From Streptomyces sp. 11x1 (GTDB lineage Bacteria; Actinomycetota; Actinomycetes; Streptomycetales; Streptomycetaceae): 64,000 nucleotides of DNA. The notes below the pieces were generated by a model, which saw nothing but the letters and a program-made list of their open reading frames with translations, was not told the DNA's origin and made no database searches. Of this stretch, positions 58,428 through 64,000 are shown piece by piece. A program made the position numbers and the translations under genes. The DNA lies in the NCBI RefSeq assembly GCF_032598905.1, contig NZ_CP122458.1, positions 1,860,001 through 1,924,000 of the forward strand, given 5' to 3'. Each line of letters starts with the position of its first letter. Position 1 is the first letter of the stretch.

Positions 58428-58658
58428 GCACGTTCCTTTCGAAGAGCTGTCCTTGCGCTCACGGTGGGAGGCGCCACGAGGCGCCGCAACCGAGCACAGC
58501 GCCCCGGACGGACCCGCCGATCGACCACGCCGACCACCCTGACCAGCGTGATTCCCTCGAACGACCCCTCCGTACGACTCCGTTCGAGTCGGTCGCGCTG
58601 TTCGTCCGTCAGAGTGCGGGAGAGCGACAGCCGTGCCGCGTCCCGCTGCGCGCCGGTG

Positions 58659-59168
58659 TCAGCCCGTCTGTTCGGCGAACGCCTGGTATGCCTCGTCGTC
58701 GAAGAGGACGAACCTGACCTCCTCGACCGAGGTCTCGGTGGTGCGGACCGTCTCCACGGCGATACGGGCGGCGTCCGCCATGGGCCAGCCGTAGACGCCG
58801 GCGGAGACGGCCGGGAAGGCGACGGTCCGGGCTCCCAACTCGTCGGCGACGCGGAGGGACTCGCGGTAGCAGGAAGCGAGCAGGGCGGAGCGGTCGAGGC
58901 TCTGGCTGTGGACGGGTCCGACGGTGTGGATGACCCAGCGCGCGTCCAGGTCGCCCGCCGTGGTGGCGACGGCCTGGCCGGTGGGGAGGCCTCTGCCGTA
59001 CTGGGAGGCGCGGAGCTTGCGGCAGTCGGCCAGGATGGCGGGGCCGCCGCGCCGGTGGATGGCGCCGTCCACTCCTCCCCCACCGAGGAGGGAGGAGTTC
59101 GCGGCGTTGACGATGGCGTCGACGGACTGCCGGGTGATGTCGCCCCGGACGAGGGTGATGGTCGTCAT
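58659..59168 (-). CDS. Macrodomain protein (O-acetyl-ADP-ribose deacetylase type)
   Basis: A 169-residue single macrodomain: ITLVRGDITRQSVDAIVNAA, NSSLLGGGGVDGAIHRRGGP and FPAVSAGVYGWP are the ADP-ribose-binding loops. It fits the YmdB/MacroD group, which removes acetyl from O-acetyl-ADP-ribose (the sirtuin product) and mono-ADP-ribose from proteins. TATAGA lies seven bases before the ATG, a near match to a leaderless -10 box. The 231-base gap before the secreted protein gene shows a protein-like scrap (TLTDEQRDRLERSRTEGSFE) without a start. Confidence 0.88.
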   Translation of the reverse strand: MTTITLVRGDITRQSVDAIVNAANSSLLGGGGVDGAIHRRGGPAILADCRKLRASQYGRGLPTGQAVATTAGDLDARWVIHTVGPVHSQSLDRSALLASCYRESLRVADELGARTVAFPAVSAGVYGWPMADAARIAVETVRTTETSVEEVRFVLFDDEAYQAFAEQTG

Positions 59169-59255
59169 GCCCGCCTCTATACCAGCCGACGGGACACGCG
59201 AGCCCTCCATTTCCGGCGCACTCCGTGGTGGGCGGCACGCCTCGTTCGCGACGGC

Positions 59256-59545
59256 CTACCAGCCGACCGGCAGCGACCGCACCCCGTGGACCGTGGTCAT
59301 CGTCGGCGCGAAGTCCTCCGGCGGTGCGGTCGGGCGCAGGCCCGGCAGACGGCGAAGAGCACGGGCAGGCCGACCTGGAGTTCCGCGCGGGCCAGGGACC
59401 GGCCGATGCACCGGTGCAGTCCGTGGCCGAAGGCCAGATGGCCGGAGGCACCGCGGCGCACGTCCAGGGTGTCGGGGTCGGCGAAGACGGACAGGCGCGG
59501 TTGGCGGCCTGGAGCGTGAGGGACACCAGGGGCGAAGAACGCCGG
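59256..59545 (-). pseudogene. Cytochrome P450 C-terminal remnant
   Basis: In the minus frame, [20 protein letters not shown] leads into the heme-binding loop [20 protein letters not shown]. One base is missing after GLPVLF, since [17 protein letters not shown] and HGVRSLPVGW to the stop read in another frame. A second shift separates it from SLTLQAANR upstream. The first roughly 300 residues of a P450 are gone. The remnant cannot be functional. Confidence 0.8.
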
Positions 59546-59567
59546 AGGTGAGGGACGAGAGAGGTGG

Positions 59568-59884
59568 TTAGGTGGGGTCGGGCGGTTTCCGGCGTGGTCG
59601 GGTCAGGCCGTCGCCGCGCAGGAAGTCGAGCGGGCGGCGGGCCACTTCGGGGGCGTCGAGGGAACCGCGCTGGATCTCCACGGAGACCGGTCCTCGGTGG
59701 TCGAGGCCCTGGAGGACAGCGACCACGGGTGGGAAGTCGATCTCTCCGGTGCCGAGTTCGAGATGCTGGTGCACGCCACGCCGCATGTCCTCGATCTGCA
59801 CGTTCAGCAGACGCGGGGCGACGAGGCGGACGCACCCCAGCACGGTCCGGCCCTCCGCGCAGTGCGCGTGCCCGATTGATGTTG
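59568..59884 (-). pseudogene. Sugar-phosphate isomerase/epimerase (TIM barrel) C-terminal remnant
   Basis: The frame reads VAPRLLNVQIEDMRRGVHQH, LELGTGEIDFPPVVAVLQGL and PVSVEIQRGSLDAPEVARRP, the C-terminal third of xylose-isomerase-like barrels (the metal-binding EDM-x-RGxHxH and VSVE segments remain). The first about 190 residues are missing and no credible start exists. It adjoins the P450 remnant. Confidence 0.65.
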
Positions 59885-59914
59885 GCCGGGGTGCGGGCAA
59901 GAGCGCCGGTGGAC

Positions 59915-61336
59915 TCAGGGTTCCTGCCGCAGTCTCCGCCAGACCGCCTTGGCCGCGTTGTGGCCCGACATGCCGTGCACCCCGGGTCCCGGCGGGGTCG
60001 CGGAGGAGCAGATGAACACGGCCGGGTGCGGGGTCCCGTACGGGCGGAGCGAGAGCCTGGGGCGCAGCAGCAGTTGGAGGCCGGAGGCGGCGCCGCAGGC
60101 GATGTCGCCGCCCACGTAGTTCGCGTTGTGCGCGGCGAGTTCGGGCGGGCCGGCGGTGGCGCGGGCGAGCACACGGTCGCGGAAGCCCGGGGCGAAACGC
60201 TCCAGTTGACGCTCGACGGCGTCCGTCAGGTCGCCCGTCCAGCCGTTGGGGACGTGACCGTAGGCCCAGAAGACGTGCTTGCCCTCAGGGGCCCGGCCGG
60301 GGTCCACCAGGCTGGGCTGGACGGTGATCAGGAAGGGCCGGTCGGGCGCGCGGCCCTGACGGGAGGCCGCGTCGAGCGCCGCGCCGATCTCGGCCCTGCT
60401 CGCCCCGACCTGGACGGTACCGGCGAGGCGCGCCTCCTCGGCAGTCCACGGCACGGGGCCGTCCAGGGCGTAGTCGAGCTTGAAGACGCTCGCGCCGTAG
60501 CGGTACGCGTCGTAGTGGCCGCCGAAGCCCGCGATCCGGGCCAGCGCGGTGGGTGAGGTGTCGAAGACGTAGGCGCGGGCCGGCGGCAGGTCGTCGAGGC
60601 GTTTGACCTCGTAGTCGGTGTGGACGGTGCCGCCGAGGTCCTTCAGGTAGGCGGCGAGCGCGTCGGAGATGGCCTGCGAGCCTCCCCGGGCGACCGGCCA
60701 GCCGGCGGCGTGCGCGGCCAGGGCGAAGACCAGGCCGACGGCGCCGGTGGCGAGGCCGCCGAGCGGAGCGATGACATGGGCGACGAGTCCGGCGAAGAGC
60801 GCCTGGGCCTTCTCGTCCTTGAAGCGGCGCATCAGCCAGGTCGAGGGCGGCAGGCCGACGAGGCCGAAGCGGGCGAGACCGACCGGGTCGCGGGGCAGCG
60901 CGGAGAGCGGCAGCGACATGAAGTCCCGGGCGAGCGTGTCCCACTTGGGCAGGAAGGGCTCGACCAGTCTGCGGTACGCGCCCGCGTCACGCGGCCCGAA
61001 CGAGGCGGCCGTCTCCCCCACCGAGCGGGACAGCACGGCCGCCGAGCCGTCGAGGAAGGGGTGCGCCATCGGGAGGTCGGCGTGCAGCCACTCCAGGCCG
61101 TAGCGGTGGAGCGGCATCGCCTTGAACGCGGGCGAGTTGACGCCGAGCGGGTGGGCGGCCGAGCAGGGGTCGTGGTGGAAGCCGGGCAGGGTCAGCTCCG
61201 CGGTGCGGGCGCCCCCTCCCACGGTGTCCTTCGCCTCGAACAGGGCCACGGAGAAGCCGCGGCGGGCCAGCTCCACGGCGGCCGTCAGGCCGTTCGGCCC
61301 CGCCCCCACCACCACCGCGTCGAGCATCGACGGCAC
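59915..61336 (-). CDS. FAD-dependent oxidoreductase (phytoene-desaturase-like)
   Basis: A 473-residue flavoprotein: [20 protein letters not shown] (FAD-binding) near the N-terminus, [20 protein letters not shown], and C-terminal [20 protein letters not shown] to [18 protein letters not shown]. It belongs to the CrtI/PDS-like NAD(P)/FAD family; desaturase, amine oxidase or other substrate cannot be resolved. No carotenoid genes are nearby. I start at the GTG at 61336, with AAGGGG seven bases upstream; an ATG nine bases later is also possible. Confidence 0.87.
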   Translation of the reverse strand: MPSMLDAVVVGAGPNGLTAAVELARRGFSVALFEAKDTVGGGARTAELTLPGFHHDPCSAAHPLGVNSPAFKAMPLHRYGLEWLHADLPMAHPFLDGSAAVLSRSVGETAASFGPRDAGAYRRLVEPFLPKWDTLARDFMSLPLSALPRDPVGLARFGLVGLPPSTWLMRRFKDEKAQALFAGLVAHVIAPLGGLATGAVGLVFALAAHAAGWPVARGGSQAISDALAAYLKDLGGTVHTDYEVKRLDDLPPARAYVFDTSPTALARIAGFGGHYDAYRYGASVFKLDYALDGPVPWTAEEARLAGTVQVGASRAEIGAALDAASRQGRAPDRPFLITVQPSLVDPGRAPEGKHVFWAYGHVPNGWTGDLTDAVERQLERFAPGFRDRVLARATAGPPELAAHNANYVGGDIACGAASGLQLLLRPRLSLRPYGTPHPAVFICSSATPPGPGVHGMSGHNAAKAVWRRLRQEP

Positions 61337-61490
61337 GTCCGGACCCCTTCGTCGTCGGCCGATGACCAGCAGGCCGTGCCGACGGGCTCCCGCCGACGGC
61401 AACACCTGCGCTCAGGATATGCCGCGGCACCGACAGCACCGGTCAGGGGTGACCCCACGCCCGGCCGACTCGCACGCCGGACCGCGCGCA

Positions 61491-61541
61491 GTCCTCCGCA
61501 CCCCGTGCCGCCGCATGCCGTCCTCCGCACCCCGGGCCGCC
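61491..61541. repeat. 22-bp direct repeat, period 29
   Basis: A 22-bp unit starting GTCCTCCGCACCCCG occurs at 61491-61512 and 61520-61541 with one mismatch. It lies in the 270-base gap between the FAD enzyme start and the phosphatase stop; nothing else is recognisable there. Confidence 0.55.
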
Positions 61542-61606
61542 ACACGGCCCGGCGCGCGTGCCCCGTTCCCGGCGGGCTGTCCCCCGCGCCGGCCCGGGCC
61601 CCCTCT

Positions 61607-62452
61607 TCAGGCCCCGGCCGCCAGCAGATTCGCCACGCGGCGGGCCGTGGCCGCGTCCCGGGCCGCGGTGAACGGCAGGGTGTTGCCGCCCGTGATGCGG
61701 AAGGGCTCGCCGGCCAGGGTGAGGTGGGCGCCGCCCGCCTCCTCGACCAGCAGGAGGCCGGCCGCGTGGTCCCACGCCGCTTCCCAGCTGAAGGCGACCG
61801 CGTCCAAGTCGCCCCGGGCGATGGCGAGGTACTCCAGCCCGGCCGAGCCGCAGGCACGCGGGGACACCCCGTCGGTCCAGAGGCCGAGCAGGGCCCGCTT
61901 CTGGTCCTCGGTGGTGTAGTCCGGGTGGGAGGTGGCTATGTCGAGGTCGCGGCCGGGGGCGGGCGCTCCGGCACGCAGCGGCTCACCGTCGAGCGTGGCC
62001 CCCTGGCCGCGGATCGCCACGGCGAGCCGGTCGAGCGCGGGAGCGTACGTCCAGGAGGCGAGCAGGACCCCACCCTGGGCGAGGGCGACCAGCGTGCAGA
62101 ACCCGGGCTCGCCGCGCACGAACTGCCGGGTGCCGTCCACCGGGTCGACGATCCAGACCGGTGCCTGCCCCTGGAGCGCCTCGTACGACGCGGGGTTGGC
62201 GTGCACCGCCTCCTCGCCCACCACGACCGATCCGGGCAGCAGCGCAGGGAGCGCCTCCGTGAGGTACGCCTCGGCTTTGCGGTCGGCGTCGGTCACCAGG
62301 TCGTGCGGGCCGCTCTTCTGGTCGACCTCGTGCGCGGCGAGCTGCCGGAAGCGCGGCATGATCTCCGTGGCGGCGGCCTTGCGGATCGCTTCCTCGACGT
62401 CCGAGGCGTGTCGGGCGAGAAACTCGTCGATGGTTTCGTTGTCTTCGATCAT
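61607..62452 (-). CDS. Inositol-monophosphatase-family phosphatase
   Basis: The 281-residue magnesium-dependent phosphatase has the family motifs: VTDADRKAE, GEE, VDPVDGTRQFVRGEPGFCTL and WEAAWDHAAGLLLVEEAGG. Members act on inositol phosphates, histidinol phosphate, fructose bisphosphate or PAP. Arg instead of Asn after DGT resembles the histidinol-phosphatase/PAP-like branch, but this is weak. GGAGAC precedes the ATG. Confidence 0.85.
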   Translation of the reverse strand: MIEDNETIDEFLARHASDVEEAIRKAAATEIMPRFRQLAAHEVDQKSGPHDLVTDADRKAEAYLTEALPALLPGSVVVGEEAVHANPASYEALQGQAPVWIVDPVDGTRQFVRGEPGFCTLVALAQGGVLLASWTYAPALDRLAVAIRGQGATLDGEPLRAGAPAPGRDLDIATSHPDYTTEDQKRALLGLWTDGVSPRACGSAGLEYLAIARGDLDAVAFSWEAAWDHAAGLLLVEEAGGAHLTLAGEPFRITGGNTLPFTAARDAATARRVANLLAAGA

Positions 62453-62570
62453 GTCTCCATGACAGCACGCGGCACTGACAATCCCCACCCGTTCGGGGCA
62501 TTCAGCATGGAATCGCCGTGAATTCCCGGTGCCGGCCGGAGCCCCCGGAAGCGGGAGGAGGCGCCCCGGC

Positions 62571-64000
62571 TCAGCGCCCGACCGCGTATCCCTGCATGCC
62601 GCGCGGGTTCGCCGCCGCCGACAGCACCCCGGTCTCCGGGTCGCGTGCCACCGCGCACAGCCGGCCCTCGGACCAGGCCTCGCCGACGACGACGTCATGG
62701 CCGCGCCGGCGCAGTTCCTCGACGACCGCCGGGGGCGTCCGGGACTCGACGGTGACGCTGCCGGGGCGCATGCCGCGCGGGTAGAACGAGCCGGGGAAGC
62801 TGTCGTTGTGCCAGTTCGGGGCGTCGATCGCGCCCTGGAGGTCGAGGCCGCCGCGCACGTGCGGACGGAGGGCGACGGCGAGGAAGAAGTGCAGCTGCCA
62901 CTGGTCCTGCTGGTCGCCGCCGGGCGTGCCGAAGGCCATGACGGGCACCCCGTCGCGCAGCGCGAGCGACGGGGTGAGCGTGGTGCGCGGGCGTCGGCCC
63001 GGCGTGAGGGAGTTGGGCAGGCCCTCGTCCAGCCAGGCCATCTGCAGCCGGGTGCCGAGCGGGAAGCCCAGCTCGGGCACCACCGGGTTGGACTGCAGCC
63101 AGCCGCCGCTGGGCGTGGCCGCGACCATGTTGCCCCAACGGTCGACGACATCGAGGTGGCAGGTGTCGCCCCGGGTGCCGCCGTCCGCCGCGACCTCCGG
63201 CTCCCCCGGCACCGGCGACCGGGGGCTCTTGGCCACGGTGGGCTCGCCGACACCCCCGAGCCCGCTTGCGACCGTGGGCTCGCCCACACCCAGCGCGCTG
63301 AAGCCCGGCTCCTCGGTGGCCACCACGCGCGCGTGCGCGCTCAGTCGCGGGGTACGGCCGCCCGGGGCGCCCGGCAGCAGGCCGTACGACGCCGTGTCGC
63401 CGACGAGCGCCCGCCGCGCGGTGTTGTACTCGTCGGACAGCAGCTCGGCGAGCGGCACCGGCGCCGCATCCCCGTACCAGGCCTCCCGGTCCGCCATGGC
63501 GAGCTTGCAGCCCTCGACGAGGAGGTGCACGTACTCGGCGGACCCGTACGGGGGCAGGTCGCGCGGCAGCAGGGCGAGTTGCTGGAGGAGGACCGGGCCC
63601 TGGCTCCAAGGGCCCGCCTTGCACAGGGTCCAGCCGTTCCAGTCGTACGTCGCCGGCGCCTCGTAGGTCGCGGACCAGGCGGCCAGGTCGGCCAGGGTGA
63701 GCGTGCCGGTGTGCCGTTCGCCGCTGGTGTCGAGGGTGGGCCGGCCGGCCTGGCGGACGAGGGCCTCGGCGACGAAGCCGGAGCGCCACACCGCGCGCGC
63801 CGCCTCGATCCGGGCCTCCCGGTCCCCGGCCCCCTCGACCTCCGCGAGCAGCCGCCGCCAGGTCGCGGCCAGGGCGGGGTTGCGGAACAGTTCGCCGGGC
63901 CGGGGCGCCCGCCCGTCCGGCAGGTACACCTCCGCCGACGACAGCCACTCCTTCTCGAAGAGGTCCCGCACGGCCTCGACGGTCGCCCCCACGTTCTCCA
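62571..64000 (-). CDS. Gamma-glutamyltransferase family protein (N-terminus outside window)
   Basis: The visible 476 residues are the C-terminal part of a gamma-glutamyltransferase-like Ntn hydrolase. The processing site is GDTCHLDVVDRWGNMVAATP: the Thr nucleophile is present and the usual second Thr is Cys. PSGGWLQSNP, TPGRRPRTTLTPSLALRDG and FGTPGGDQQDQWQLHFFL follow as in the family. About 45 residues ahead of the cleavage site form a Gly/Val/Glu/Pro insert with GVGEPTVA twice. It probably hydrolyses or transfers gamma-glutamyl groups, or acts as an acylase; the gene continues beyond the right edge. Confidence 0.86.
   Translation of the reverse strand, partial: ENVGATVEAVRDLFEKEWLSSAEVYLPDGRAPRPGELFRNPALAATWRRLLAEVEGAGDREARIEAARAVWRSGFVAEALVRQAGRPTLDTSGERHTGTLTLADLAAWSATYEAPATYDWNGWTLCKAGPWSQGPVLLQQLALLPRDLPPYGSAEYVHLLVEGCKLAMADREAWYGDAAPVPLAELLSDEYNTARRALVGDTASYGLLPGAPGGRTPRLSAHARVVATEEPGFSALGVGEPTVASGLGGVGEPTVAKSPRSPVPGEPEVAADGGTRGDTCHLDVVDRWGNMVAATPSGGWLQSNPVVPELGFPLGTRLQMAWLDEGLPNSLTPGRRPRTTLTPSLALRDGVPVMAFGTPGGDQQDQWQLHFFLAVALRPHVRGGLDLQGAIDAPNWHNDSFPGSFYPRGMRPGSVTVESRTPPAVVEELRRRGHDVVVGEAWSEGRLCAVARDPETGVLSAAANPRGMQGYAVGR
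63235..63291. repeat. 21-bp direct repeat, period 36, within the GGT-like gene
   Basis: ACGGTGGGCTCGCCGACACC at 63235 recurs at 63271 with two mismatches. It encodes the duplicated GVGEPTVA in the insert before the autocleavage site, and the 36-base period keeps the frame. Confidence 0.7.

Noticed and set aside
58540..58650. Protein-like scrap TLTDEQRDRLERSRTEGSFE on the minus strand
   Set aside because: No start codon or ribosome site and no family I recognise; could be a relic, but support is too thin to list as a gene.

Overview
The window looks like chromosomal DNA of a Streptomyces or very close relative. GC is very high, third codon positions are strongly G/C, and many starts are GTG. 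Several genes have a TAnnnT box 6-7 bases upstream of the start codon, the mark of leaderless transcripts. The gene order (ten-gene gas vesicle cluster, LigD-type polymerase, transketolase, NADH dehydrogenase, then ethylmalonyl-CoA genes, psd and pssA) matches, from memory, one segment of the Streptomyces coelicolor chromosome. I see no rRNA, tRNA, CRISPR array, prophage or intact insertion sequence.

Layout. 1-3630: ABC-F ATPase (cut by the window edge), a PAP2/diacylglycerol-kinase fusion, a methyltransferase and a tiny membrane protein. 3633-8950: gas vesicle operon gvpOAFGYZJLSK on the minus strand, nearly all junctions overlapping. 9020-13215: NADH dehydrogenase, transketolase and LigD-like polymerase as one minus-strand operon. 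13381-16726: small genes plus two decayed genes (an internally deleted flavin oxidoreductase and a twice-frameshifted arginase relative). 16806-21935: four tightly coupled peptidases (M55, M20, S9, S66), resembling a cell-wall-peptide salvage unit. 22060-32838: methyltransferase, SpoIIE-type phosphatase, an MFS pump with a beta-sandwich tail, SRPBCC protein, a radical SAM gene under a probable SOS box, a secreted S33 peptidase, a GNAT enzyme and a HEAT-repeat protein.

33238-43020 is the metabolic centrepiece: a double-domain 3-hydroxyacyl-CoA dehydrogenase, a TetR regulator, then ccr, ecm, mcl, mch and mcd. Together they convert acetoacetyl-CoA-derived C4 units through ethylmalonyl-CoA and methylsuccinyl-CoA to glyoxylate plus propionyl-CoA, which replenishes C4 acids and feeds polyketide extender units. 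A 112-bp inverted-repeat element sits inside the start of the ecm reading frame. 43212-44730 encodes phosphatidylethanolamine synthesis (psd, pssA).

44940-64000 is a mixed accessory stretch: an alpha/beta hydrolase with unusual codon use, glycerate kinase, ADP-ribosylglycohydrolase, NUDIX, a membrane Ser/Thr kinase, sirtuin, an Ada/AlkA-Ogt alkylation repair pair, an NmtR-like sensor divergent from a cobalt/nickel-type P1B-4 ATPase around a perfect palindrome, a secreted repeat protein, a macrodomain protein, a relic zone (P450 and TIM-barrel fragments), an FAD oxidoreductase, an inositol-monophosphatase-family enzyme and a gamma-glutamyltransferase cut by the right edge.
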